DNA of 64,000 nucleotides from positions 5,186,891-5,250,890 of the forward strand of contig NZ_CP027557.1 in assembly GCF_014854695.1 (NCBI RefSeq), given 5' to 3'. The position numbers and the translations under genes were made by a program. This document shows, piece after piece, positions 51,745 through 60,240 of the stretch. A model generated the notes under the pieces. The model worked only from the letters and a program-made list of their open reading frames with translations, was not told the origin of the DNA and did no database searches. Source of the DNA: Rhodococcus rhodochrous. GTDB lineage: Bacteria > Actinomycetota > Actinomycetes > Mycobacteriales > Mycobacteriaceae. Each line of letters opens with the position of its first letter. Within the stretch, counting starts at the first letter, position 1.

Positions 51745-51776
51745 CCCCGGGTGGCCGGATCACCTGCCACCCGGGG
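51745..51776. terminator. bidirectional terminator hairpin
   Basis: An 11-bp GC stem (51745-51755 with 51766-51776, 10-base loop) between the end of the transporter operon and the convergent hypothetical gene. Confidence 0.8.
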
Positions 51777-51782
51777 GAACAG

Positions 51783-52175
51783 TCAGTCGCCTATGCTCAC
51801 CGAATCGGCTACGGACGAGCGAACGTCGAAACGGTCCTCGAGCATCTGCAGGATCTCCCGTCGGCCGGCAAGGATCTCGCGCCGGACCACCGCGACCTGA
51901 TTGTCGCGGTCGGTCGTTACCGACCATTTGTCCCACCATGTCTCCAGCGAAGGTTCGGGAGCACGTACGGCAACCGAGAACTTCAACCGGACGGCATGAT
52001 CGGAGCCTTCCACCGGCCGAGTTCGCACGACGAAGTCGGACTCGGGGAACAGGACCCACATCTGATCTTCGTTGATCTCGATACGGCAGTCTTCGAGCAG
52101 GTGAGGGTGCCCGCTGAAAGCCGCGGCCAGCTGGGGGTCCAGGCCGGTGCGGACAGGTTGGGAAGGACAGGCCAT
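51783..52175 (-). CDS. hypothetical protein
   Basis: A 130-residue soluble acidic protein (start ATG 52175 after GGAGG). It has no signal peptide or membrane segment. Notable strings are QMWVLFPESDFVVRTRP, LETWWDKWSV and a C-terminal charged helix RREILAGRREILQMLEDRF. I do not recognise the family. It lies downstream of the IclR gene on the same strand with a 115-base gap. Confidence 0.6.
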   Translation of the reverse strand: MACPSQPVRTGLDPQLAAAFSGHPHLLEDCRIEINEDQMWVLFPESDFVVRTRPVEGSDHAVRLKFSVAVRAPEPSLETWWDKWSVTTDRDNQVAVVRREILAGRREILQMLEDRFDVRSSVADSVSIGD

Positions 52176-52290
52176 GGTGGCAACCTCCGATCGAGGGGGA
52201 GAAACAGTTGTCGAACTTGTCGGGAGCGTCATTCGACGACGAACCCGGTGGTCGTGAGACAACGATTTCCGATGTCTCCGAGAGACGGGC

Positions 52291-53163
52291 TCACAACGCA
52301 CGCATGTAATCGGCCAACTTCGCATGAGTCTGCTCGTGCAGATCTCCTGCTCGGCGGACGCCGCCGCGCCCCTTCGGGGCAGCAGGAACCAAGCGTGTGG
52401 CGATGGCTTCTGCCGTCTGCTTGACCACGCGTGCATGTGCTTGGAGTGTCGCGCGATTGGTGGTGGCCGGCCCGGTGATCGACACGGCACCGACGACGCC
52501 CGACGAGGAGAGGATCGGCGCGGCGACACACGACAGTCCGCTGATGGAATCACCGAAGTCGGTTGCGATGCCGGTGCGCCGCGCGGTCTCCAGGATCGAT
52601 GTCAGGCTCGGCGCACCGGGGCGGGTGGGAATGGTCGCGATATCGACGAGGATTCGCTTCCAGGCGCTTTCCGGCTGTGCCGAGAGGAGGGCGCGCCCGA
52701 TGGCCGTGCGGTGGGCGGGCAACCGGCCGCCGATGCGGGTCGGAACCTCGCTCCGAGCGGGGCCCACCTTGTCGATGTAGACGACCTCGTCGCCGTCCAG
52801 GATGCCCAGATGCACGGTTTGCGCACACTGCTGCTGTGCCTGGAAGAGCCAGGTTCCGGCCTGGGCGCGCAGTCGGGAGGCATCGGCGGCCAGACCGCCG
52901 ACCTCGAAGAGGCGCAACCCGATTCGGTATCCGGCGGCTACTCGCTCGATCCATCCGACCTCGCGCAGTTGCTCGGCGAGTCGATAGACGGTGGAGCGCG
53001 GCAGGCCGGTGCGCACGGTCAGGTCGTCGAGGGAGAGCGCGCGGCCGTCGTCGAATGCATCGATCACCACCGCCGCGCGTCCGAGCACCGAGCGGTGCCC
53101 GCTCCCGCGGCGTGGAGCGGTCTCGATCTCGAAGTCTTCGGGGGTGTTCTGCAGGACGGTCAT
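52291..53163 (-). CDS. IclR-family transcriptional regulator
   Basis: A 290-residue IclR protein: N-terminal winged helix (residues 25-90; GRALSLDDLTVRTGLPRSTVYRLAEQL) and a C-terminal GAF-like effector domain (CAQTVHLGILDGDEVVYIDKVG, LPAHRTAIGRALLS, GVVGAVSITGP). ATG 53163 with an AGGAG box is preferred over the GTG at 53169. It is the likely regulator of the transporter genes; see the palindromes at 46725 and 53198. Confidence 0.9.
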   Translation of the reverse strand: MTVLQNTPEDFEIETAPRRGSGHRSVLGRAAVVIDAFDDGRALSLDDLTVRTGLPRSTVYRLAEQLREVGWIERVAAGYRIGLRLFEVGGLAADASRLRAQAGTWLFQAQQQCAQTVHLGILDGDEVVYIDKVGPARSEVPTRIGGRLPAHRTAIGRALLSAQPESAWKRILVDIATIPTRPGAPSLTSILETARRTGIATDFGDSISGLSCVAAPILSSSGVVGAVSITGPATTNRATLQAHARVVKQTAEAIATRLVPAAPKGRGGVRRAGDLHEQTHAKLADYMRAL

Positions 53164-53197
53164 GGCCACTCCTAGACAAACATCATCATTGCTTTGA

Positions 53198-53209
53198 TCT
53201 ATGCATAGA
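53198..53209. promoter_or_regulatory. 12-bp palindrome in the iclR promoter
   Basis: TCTATGCATAGA, a perfect palindrome in the AT-rich stretch 35-46 bases upstream of the IclR start, a suitable position for autoregulation. It does not match the 46725 site, so which regulator binds it is open. Confidence 0.4.
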
Positions 53210-53356
53210 ATATTTGGAATGTGATCTGCGTCAAGTCGATTTCGGATGAAAAACGTTGACTACCAGGACTTTCGGAGATCACGCAGGGTCGGGGCGCCGC
53301 CTCCGACGTCACCCGGTCTCTTATGCGGCCGATTCGACCGCAGCGCACGATATGGG

Positions 53357-53854
53357 CTATCCACCTCGCGTCATCGCGTCGGACCATTCGACGAGTTCGT
53401 CGGCGAAGCGCTGGAACAACATCGCGAAGTCGAGAACCTCCTGATCGAGGAAGTCCCCCAGCCGAGCAGTGATCAAGCCGTGAAACTGTTGTTCGATCCG
53501 GCGCGCGGCCTGTTTACCCGAAGGGGTGGCCGCCAGAATCGTCACGCGGCGATCGTCGGCCGGGACGGTGCGTTCGACCAGCCCGTCACGAACGAGGCCC
53601 TCGACGAGCCGACTGGCGTGCGAGACACCGAGATTGCTGGCCATGGCCAGATCTCCGAGGCGACGCGGTCCGTGCTGGTCCAGCTCTCGGAGCATGGTGT
53701 AGGCAGGGCGCTCGAGACGAACGCCCGGAATCCCCGTATCCACGGGATACACGCCGGCAGCCGCGAAGGCGCGAGCGGCGCGCACCCATGCATCGAGCAC
53801 TCCTGCTACTGCTGCCTCGCGGGCACGAATCTCGCGGGTTGTGACTGAGGTCAT
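53357..53854 (-). CDS. MarR-family transcriptional regulator
   Basis: A 165-residue MarR protein: LERPAYTMLRELDQHGPRRLG, recognition region NLGVSHASRLVEGLVRDGLV, and wing VERTVPADDRRVTILAATPSG. It precedes nothing on its own strand for about 190 bases and follows the flavin reductase gene by 73 bases on the same strand, so it may be transcribed with it. Targets unknown. Confidence 0.85.
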   Translation of the reverse strand: MTSVTTREIRAREAAVAGVLDAWVRAARAFAAAGVYPVDTGIPGVRLERPAYTMLRELDQHGPRRLGDLAMASNLGVSHASRLVEGLVRDGLVERTVPADDRRVTILAATPSGKQAARRIEQQFHGLITARLGDFLDQEVLDFAMLFQRFADELVEWSDAMTRGG

Positions 53855-53927
53855 ATGAGAAGCACACCACAATTCATTCTCATTGACAACTATTGCGGCC
53901 GGAAACTTTTGTCGTCCGGAAAATTTG

Positions 53928-54425
53928 TCATGCTTCCAGCGACGCATGGGTGCCGAAAACCCGACGGTGATAGACCAACGGGGACCCCTCGCAGGTCTGG
54001 ACCGACACCACTCGCCCGAGAGCGATGATGTGGTCGCCACCTTCCACCAGATCGACGACATCGCAGGCCAGCCACCCGACCGAGCCCTCGAGCCGAGGAA
54101 GACCGGAGTCCGCCTGCCAGCCGATGCCGTCGAACTTTCCGACACCACGACTGGATGCGAACCGCAGAGCGGTCGGGGCCTGGGCGGCCGAGAGAATGTT
54201 GACACCGAACCGGTTCGCGGACCGGATCGCGGTGAGCAGGGTCGAGCGGTGGTCGAGGGAGACCAGGACCATGGGAGGGTCCATCGAGAGCGACGAGAAC
54301 GCACTCACGGTCGCTCCGTAGTGCTCGTCCTCCCATGTGGTGGTCACCACCGACACCGGTGTTGCCACCGAGGCCATCGCCTCGCGGAAACCCCGCTGAA
54401 TTCCGGTTTCGAGTTGCGCAGTCAT
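53928..54425 (-). CDS. flavin reductase family protein (HsaB-like)
   Basis: A 165-residue FMN-binding split-barrel flavin reductase. Typical motifs: ATPVSVVTTTWEDEHYGATVSAFSS, PPMVLVSLDHRST and the NRFGVNILSAAQ segment. Such small reductases feed FADH2/FMNH2 to two-component monooxygenases. No oxygenase partner gene is adjacent; the HsaA-like oxygenase at 37835 is the only candidate in the window. ATG 54425 follows GGAAGG. Confidence 0.9.
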   Translation of the reverse strand: MTAQLETGIQRGFREAMASVATPVSVVTTTWEDEHYGATVSAFSSLSMDPPMVLVSLDHRSTLLTAIRSANRFGVNILSAAQAPTALRFASSRGVGKFDGIGWQADSGLPRLEGSVGWLACDVVDLVEGGDHIIALGRVVSVQTCEGSPLVYHRRVFGTHASLEA

Positions 54426-54580
54426 AGCGTGCCTTCCGTGTGGTCCTCGTCGCGGCACGACGGCACCGTGCCGCATTTCCGGGAGCCGTACAGACGTTCT
54501 CCGAACGGCCCTGTCGCTCAAAACCTTTCTTCTCGTCGAGGCGCCGCGAATCGCCGGTCCTGCGGTGCCGGATCGAACTG

Positions 54581-55084
54581 TCAGGACACCGTGGCCCGCG
54601 GCCTGTAGAACACGGCCATCAGTCCCGCTGCCGCGAGCACCCCCACCGCAACCGAGAGACCGGCCCAGCCGAGTCCGAAGAACTCGAATCCGATCGCGTG
54701 ATCGAGCGACCAGCGACCCGGACCGACGAGCGCCGGCACGACGGCCACCATGCCCACCAGCAGGGTGTACTCCCAGCCGCCCTTGAAGACGAAATAACCC
54801 TTGCCACGATGGTCGGTGAGTGCCGCGACCAGCATCAGGCCGATGAATGCGGCCGACGCGACCGGCGTGAGGAGCCCGAGCAGAAGCAGTGCGCCCGCGC
54901 CGATCTCGGTGTAGGCGGCGAGCGCGGCGTGCAGGCGACCCGGACGCAGGCCGAGGGATTCGAACCATCCCGCCGTGCCGGTCAGCCCTCCGCTACCGAA
55001 GATCTTGTTGGCGCCGTGCACGATGAGCATGCCGCCCAGCGCGATCCGCAGCACCAGCATCGCCAGGTCGAGTTCCGTATCCAC
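54581..55084 (-). CDS. DoxX family membrane protein
   Basis: A 167-residue protein with four hydrophobic segments and the DoxX pattern RIALGGMLIVHGANKIFGSGG, then YTEIGAGALLLLGLLTPVA. DoxX proteins are linked to thiosulfate or quinone oxidoreductases and redox homeostasis; function in actinobacteria is variable. GTG 55084. Confidence 0.85.
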   Translation of the reverse strand: MDTELDLAMLVLRIALGGMLIVHGANKIFGSGGLTGTAGWFESLGLRPGRLHAALAAYTEIGAGALLLLGLLTPVASAAFIGLMLVAALTDHRGKGYFVFKGGWEYTLLVGMVAVVPALVGPGRWSLDHAIGFEFFGLGWAGLSVAVGVLAAAGLMAVFYRPRATVS

Positions 55085-55123
55085 TCCAGTCCTTTCACCT
55101 CGCTGCCCGCCGCAACGGTGCGG

Positions 55124-55930
55124 TCAGCGCCATTCGATGACCCGGTCGAGGAGTTCGGGGATCCGCTCCTCGCAGTAGTCGTTGATGTCCTGTTGGTGCT
55201 CGTGCGACAACCGATGAGCGTCCTCGGGACGGCCCTCGATGATCGCCGCCGCGATCTGACGGTGCGCATCGAAGAAGTCGTCGTGTTTCGGAGACAGGTC
55301 GATCGCCGCGAGCACCTGTTCCCGGAAGATCGCCGACATGGCACTTGCCGACGTGCTGAGCACGAGGTTGCCGCTCAGCGCGTAGACCGTCTCGTGGAAC
55401 TGAGGTGTGGCGCGCCAGATTCCGCGGGGCCGAACGGCGTCGTCGATCTCGGTCTCACCCTCACCGAAGGTGGCGAAGAGCTGGTTTCGCGCCTGCTCGG
55501 GATCGGAGCGTCGGGCGGCGAGGTCGGCGAGCCACGGTTCCAGGGCGACCTTCGACTCGGCGAGTTCGCGGTAGGTCGCCCCGGCAAGCCGGTAATACAG
55601 TGCCGACGTGCGGCCCAGGTCCGAGGCGTCCACCGCGGCCATCACCGGCCCGCCGCCCCGGCCCTGCTTCACGACCACGAGTCCCTGCGCCTCGAGCAGC
55701 CTCAGCGCTTCGCGCAGGGTGGTCCGGGCGACGCCGTAGTTCGCCATCATCGTGACCTCGGAGGGCAGCACATCTCCCGGCTCGACGCCGTCCTCGATCA
55801 TCGCCTCGACGATCTCGCGGGCGAGCACCTCGGCGAGTTTGAGCGGACGCATGCGAGGCGGCAGCGGCTTGAGCAACGTCCGGTTGCCCCGCTGCACGCG
55901 CTCACCTTCGACTCCGGTCGCGTGTTTCAT
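55124..55930 (-). CDS. FadR-subfamily GntR transcriptional regulator (2)
   Basis: A 268-residue GntR/FCD protein: helix-turn-helix region EPGDVLPSEVTMMANYGVARTTLREALRLLEAQGL, then the FCD helical domain with FHETVYAL, AHRQIAAAI and SHEHQQDI histidines. It is clearly paralogous to the regulator at 39205 (same VIEW ending). It may link the catabolic cluster to the branched-acid genes nearby. ATG 55930. Confidence 0.9.
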   Translation of the reverse strand: MKHATGVEGERVQRGNRTLLKPLPPRMRPLKLAEVLAREIVEAMIEDGVEPGDVLPSEVTMMANYGVARTTLREALRLLEAQGLVVVKQGRGGGPVMAAVDASDLGRTSALYYRLAGATYRELAESKVALEPWLADLAARRSDPEQARNQLFATFGEGETEIDDAVRPRGIWRATPQFHETVYALSGNLVLSTSASAMSAIFREQVLAAIDLSPKHDDFFDAHRQIAAAIIEGRPEDAHRLSHEHQQDINDYCEERIPELLDRVIEWR

Positions 55931-55975
55931 GGGTCCACTCCTCGCCTCGAATTTCCTGGGTGCCCACCCAACGTC

Positions 55976-57301
55976 TCACGCGTTGAGCGCGACCTGTTCC
56001 AGGAGGTCCGTGAAATTCTTCTCGGCGTCGGCACGGCGGGTGGGCACGTGCTCGCTGGGAACCTCGCGCGGCTCGTACTCGCGCATCAGCAGCCGGGCCA
56101 CGGTGACCTTGTGCACCTCGTCCGGGCCGTCGTACAGGCGGGCTGCGCGGGCGCGGCGGTACATGTATTCGAGGGGCAGGTCGGACGAGTAGCCCAGAGC
56201 GCCGTGGATCTGGATCGCCCGGTCGAGGACGTCGTAGAGCACCCGGCCGCCCCAGAACTTGATCAATCCGATGTCGAGGCGGGCATCGCTGTAGGGCCGG
56301 CCCTCGTCGTGGAGGCGATCCATCCGCCAGGCCGCCTGCAGGGTGAGCAGACGCGCCGCCTGCATCGCCGCATACGATTCTGCGACCCAGTCCTGGATCA
56401 TCTGCTTGTCGCTGAGCAGCGAGCCGTGGGCCGTGCGGCTCACCGCACGCTCGCACAGCATGTCGAAGGCCCGCTGGCTCTGGCCCAGCCAACGCATCGC
56501 GTGGTGGATCCGGCCGGGTCCGAGGCGGCCCTGGGCCAGGGCGAATCCGCCACCGCGTTCACCGATCAGGTTTTCGCGGGGGACTCGGACGTCGCGGTAG
56601 ATCACCTCGGCGTGTCCGCCGTAGTCGTCGTCGCGGACGTCCGGCTCGGCCATGGTCGGGATGTTGCGGACGACGTCCACGCCTGCCGTGCCCGCGGGCA
56701 CCAGGATCATCGAGAATGCCTTGTGCGGACGGATGTCCTCGCCGAACTCGGTCCGGACCATCACGATGTGGAAGTCCGCCAGCGCCGCATTGGTGATGAA
56801 CCACTTGTGGCCGTTGATCACCCACTCGTCGCCGTCGAGGTGGGCGGTGGCCGCCATCAGTTTGGGGTCGGCGCCGGCTCCGGGTTCGGTCATCGAGTAG
56901 CAGGAGGTCAGCTCGCCGGCCAGCAGGGGCTCGAGGTAGTCCTTGCGCTGCTGTTCGGTGGCTCCGAGGGCCAGCAGTTCCGTGTTTCCGGAGTCGGGGG
57001 CGTTGTTGCCGAAGATGTGCGGAGCGAGGTGGGACCGGCCGAGGATCTCGTGCATGAGGCCGAGTTTGACCTGGCCGAAGCCGGCACCGCCCAGCGACGG
57101 CGGCAGGTGGGCGGCGAACAGGCCCTGATCCTTGACCTGCTGCTTGAGCGGCTGGATCAGGCGGAGGTAGTCGGCTCGCCCTTCGCGGCCGCGGAAACGC
57201 TCACCGAGCGTCTCGAGGGGAAGGATTTCCTTGTCGACGAACTCTCGCATCCAAGCGAGCTTCTCTTCGAAATCCGGATCGGTCGAGAAATCCCAGGCCA
57301 T
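55976..57301 (-). CDS. acyl-CoA dehydrogenase, ACAD10/11-type
   Basis: A 441-residue acyl-CoA dehydrogenase of the ACAD10/11-like branch (SCYSMTEPGAGADPKLM, DEWVINGHKWFITNAALADF, GRIHHAMRWLGQSQRAFDML, IQIHGALGYSSDLPLEYMYR, YDGPDEVHKVTVARLL). This branch takes long or hydroxylated/branched acyl-CoAs. It is divergent from the acyl-CoA synthetase gene, with a candidate operator between them. Confidence 0.9.
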   Translation of the reverse strand: MAWDFSTDPDFEEKLAWMREFVDKEILPLETLGERFRGREGRADYLRLIQPLKQQVKDQGLFAAHLPPSLGGAGFGQVKLGLMHEILGRSHLAPHIFGNNAPDSGNTELLALGATEQQRKDYLEPLLAGELTSCYSMTEPGAGADPKLMAATAHLDGDEWVINGHKWFITNAALADFHIVMVRTEFGEDIRPHKAFSMILVPAGTAGVDVVRNIPTMAEPDVRDDDYGGHAEVIYRDVRVPRENLIGERGGGFALAQGRLGPGRIHHAMRWLGQSQRAFDMLCERAVSRTAHGSLLSDKQMIQDWVAESYAAMQAARLLTLQAAWRMDRLHDEGRPYSDARLDIGLIKFWGGRVLYDVLDRAIQIHGALGYSSDLPLEYMYRRARAARLYDGPDEVHKVTVARLLMREYEPREVPSEHVPTRRADAEKNFTDLLEQVALNA

Positions 57302-57396
57302 AGCGCGCGGTCCTCATCGGTACGGGTGGCTGAGCGCCACAAGCAAATTCATGCCGTCCCGCTCGACGGCTGAAAACAAACGTACACAAAACCTCC

Positions 57397-57412
57397 AAAC
57401 ATGTCTATGTTT
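57397..57412. promoter_or_regulatory. candidate operator between divergent acyl-CoA genes
   Basis: AAACAT-GTCT-ATGTTT, a perfect inverted repeat in the AT-rich divergent promoter region between the acyl-CoA dehydrogenase and acyl-CoA synthetase genes. The adjacent FadR-like regulator is the likely binder; this is inferred. Confidence 0.5.
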
Positions 57413-57464
57413 AGATAGAACCTCTTCTCCATGCGCCTTACCCGACCCATCCGGAGGCCCGAGC

Positions 57465-58982
57465 ATGAATCTGACGACGATCCTGGACATGGCCAACGCC
57501 AGCCATCCCGACCGCAACGCCCTCGGCTCGTGGTACGGCGGTACCACCTACCTCGAACTGGGCGAGAAAGCCGCGCACGGCAGCCGCGTGCTCACCGACC
57601 TCGATGCAGGCACCGTGGTCTTCCTCGGGATCAACGGGCCGATCCTGCCTGTCCTGACCTTCTCCGCCGCCTGGGCGGGAATACCGATCGCCCCCCTCAA
57701 CTACCGACTCCCCGGCGACCAGCTCCTCGCCCTCGTCGGACGACTCGAACGCCCCGTGGTCGTCGCCGACAACGACTATCTGCCCACCTTCGCCGGGAGT
57801 AGCATCACCGCGATGTCCGTCGACGAGTTCGAATCCCGGCTCGCCGCCACCGAACCTTCGGCCGCCCCCGCGGAAGTCGACGAGGATGCCGTCGCTGTCG
57901 TCCTCTTCACCAGCGGAACCACCTCGGCCCCCAAGGGCGTGCTGCTCAAGCACTCCAACCTGGTCTCCTACGTGCTGCAGACCGTCGATCTCGGCAGCGC
58001 CGAGGCGACCGACGCCGCCCTCGTGAGCACTCCCCCGTACCACATCGCCGGTATGGGAACGATCCTCACGAACGTCTATGCGGGCCGGCGCATGGTCTAC
58101 CTGGCCGACTTCTCCCCCGCCGGATGGCTCGACCTGGTCCGCACCGAACGGATCACCAGCGCCATGGTCGTCCCGACCATGCTCGCGCGTATCGTCGAAC
58201 ACCTCGACGGAGCCCCCGCCGACACCCCCGACCTTCGTTCCGTCGCCTACGGCGGGGCCCGGATGCCGCTGCCCGTCCTCGAGCGCGCGCTGACCGCCTT
58301 CCCCGACACCGGTTTCGTCAACGCCTACGGCCTGACCGAAACCAGTTCGACGATCGCGCTTCTCGGACCCGACGATCACCGCGCCGCGATGGCCGACGAC
58401 GACCCGTCCGCCCGGGCACGGCTGACCTCGGTCGGACGTCCCGTGCCCGGAATCGAAGTCCTGATCCGGGACGAGAACGGAAACGCCACCGCCCCCGGCG
58501 ACACCGGTCTGCTCTGGGTCCGCGGTGCCCAGGTGTCCGGTCACTACCTGGAACAGGGCTCCGTGCTCGACGACGAAGGCTGGTTCCCCACCAACGACCG
58601 GGCTCGCCTCGACGAGGCCGGGTACCTGTTCATCGAAGGACGAGCCGACGACACGATCATCCGCGGGGGCGAGAACATCGCACCCGCAGAAGTCGAGGAT
58701 GCCGTCCTCACGCACCCGGAGGTCTCCGAGGTCGCCGTGGTGGGCCTGCCCGACGACGAGTGGGGCGAACGCATCGTCGCCGCGGTGATCCGCACCCCCG
58801 GCAGCGACCTCGGTGCCGACGAGGTGCGCAGCTGGGCACGCAAGCAGGTGCGCGGATCCCGCACCCCGGATGACGTCGTCTTCGTCGACGACCTGCCGCG
58901 GACCCCGACCGGCAAGGTCGTCCGGCGACAGTTGATCGCCGAACTGACCGAGATGTCCACCGCCACGGCAGGAGCACTGTGA
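57465..58982 (+). CDS. acyl-CoA synthetase / AMP-dependent ligase
   Basis: A 505-residue ANL enzyme: P-loop FTSGTTSAPKG, YGLTETSST, hinge GRADDTIIRGGENIAPAEVE and C-terminal lysine motif RTPTGKVVRRQL. ATG 57465 follows CGGAGG; a frame reaching 57231 has no support. It overlaps the racemase gene (TGATG), indicating that the activated product may be racemised next. Confidence 0.92.
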   Translation: MNLTTILDMANASHPDRNALGSWYGGTTYLELGEKAAHGSRVLTDLDAGTVVFLGINGPILPVLTFSAAWAGIPIAPLNYRLPGDQLLALVGRLERPVVVADNDYLPTFAGSSITAMSVDEFESRLAATEPSAAPAEVDEDAVAVVLFTSGTTSAPKGVLLKHSNLVSYVLQTVDLGSAEATDAALVSTPPYHIAGMGTILTNVYAGRRMVYLADFSPAGWLDLVRTERITSAMVVPTMLARIVEHLDGAPADTPDLRSVAYGGARMPLPVLERALTAFPDTGFVNAYGLTETSSTIALLGPDDHRAAMADDDPSARARLTSVGRPVPGIEVLIRDENGNATAPGDTGLLWVRGAQVSGHYLEQGSVLDDEGWFPTNDRARLDEAGYLFIEGRADDTIIRGGENIAPAEVEDAVLTHPEVSEVAVVGLPDDEWGERIVAAVIRTPGSDLGADEVRSWARKQVRGSRTPDDVVFVDDLPRTPTGKVVRRQLIAELTEMSTATAGAL

Positions 58983-60115
58983 TGTCCGGTCCGCTCAGCG
59001 GCGTGCGGGTCGTCGAACTCGCCGGTCTCGGACCCGCCCCGTTCGCAGCGATGATGCTCGCCGATCTCGGGGCCGAGGTCGTCCGCGTGGACCGGCCCGG
59101 CCGGCAACCGCACCGCCCGCACACCGACGTGCTCAACCGCAACCGCAGCCACATCGTGCTGGACCTGAAGAAACCGGAGGGCGTGACCGCCCTGCTCGAC
59201 CTCGTCGACCGGGCCGATGTCCTGCTCGAAGGCTACCGGCCGGGAGTGGCCGAACGACTGGGCTTCGGGCCGGACGTCTGCCTCGACCGCAACCCCCGGC
59301 TGATCTTCGGCCGGATGACCGGATGGGGACAGAGCGGACCGCTGGCCCACACCGCCGGACACGACATCGACTACATCGCACGCACCGGGGCACTGCACGC
59401 CGTCGGCCGAGCAGATGGACCACCACAGATCCCGCTCAACAGCATCGGCGACTTCGGCGGCGGCGGAATGCTGCTGGCGTACGGCGTCGTCACCGCCCTG
59501 TTCGAGCGAACGAACTCCGGCCTCGGACAGGTGGTCGACGCCGCGATCGTCGACGGAGTCGCAGCGCTGATGGCGATGCAGTACGGCTTCATCGCCGACG
59601 ACTACTGGCGCGACGAGCGAGGCGTGAACACTCTCGACTCCGGTGCTCCCTACTACGACGTCTACGAAACCTCCGACGGACGCTGGTTCGCGGTCGGCGC
59701 CGTCGAAGCCCAGTTCTACGCGCAGCTTCTCGACGCTCTCGAACTCACCGGGCTACCCGACCGCACCGACCGTGCGAACTGGCCGGTAATCCGCGAAGCC
59801 TTCGCGAAGCGCTTCGCCGAACGCACCCGCGACGAATGGACGAAGGTCTTCGAGAGCGTCGACGCATGCGGTGCACCGGTGTTGTCCCTGCTCGAAGCAC
59901 CCCACGACCCGCACAACATCGCACGGGAGGTGTACCTGGACATCGACGGCGTCGTGCAAGGTGCACCGGCACCGCGGTTCTCCCGTACCCGCCCGTCCGC
60001 GGTCCGTCCGGCGGGCTCACCGGGGCGGGACACCCGGGCAGTCCTCGAAGCCTGGGGCGTAACGGATCCGGAGAAACTGATCGCGTCCGGAGCGGCGGTC
60101 GACGACTCGGCGTGA
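58982..60115 (+). CDS. alpha-methylacyl-CoA racemase-like
   Basis: A 377-residue CaiB-fold protein. It carries the racemase pair His127 (AGHDIDYI) and Asp157 (SIGDFGGGG), matching His126/Asp156 of the mycobacterial racemase MCR. It also has GWGQSGP and GQVVDAAIVDG. Such enzymes epimerise 2-methylacyl-CoA so that beta-oxidation can proceed. ATG 58982 overlaps the ligase stop. Substrates could be isoprenoid, sterol side-chain or 2-arylpropionyl-type acids. Confidence 0.9.
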   Translation: MSGPLSGVRVVELAGLGPAPFAAMMLADLGAEVVRVDRPGRQPHRPHTDVLNRNRSHIVLDLKKPEGVTALLDLVDRADVLLEGYRPGVAERLGFGPDVCLDRNPRLIFGRMTGWGQSGPLAHTAGHDIDYIARTGALHAVGRADGPPQIPLNSIGDFGGGGMLLAYGVVTALFERTNSGLGQVVDAAIVDGVAALMAMQYGFIADDYWRDERGVNTLDSGAPYYDVYETSDGRWFAVGAVEAQFYAQLLDALELTGLPDRTDRANWPVIREAFAKRFAERTRDEWTKVFESVDACGAPVLSLLEAPHDPHNIAREVYLDIDGVVQGAPAPRFSRTRPSAVRPAGSPGRDTRAVLEAWGVTDPEKLIASGAAVDDSA

Positions 60116-60240
60116 CGGTTTGCGGTGCACATCACACCGCGATCCCATTGGACGGCATTTCGCCATTCCCCCTCGAACACCTCGCTGAATAGATTGCAGA
60201 TCAACAGATCAGGCGACGCCGAAGCGAGGTGCTCGAGGCG

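Noticed and set aside
54440-57373. 977-codon open frame on the plus strand
   Set aside because: It covers DoxX, the GntR regulator and the acyl-CoA dehydrogenase, all convincing on the minus strand.
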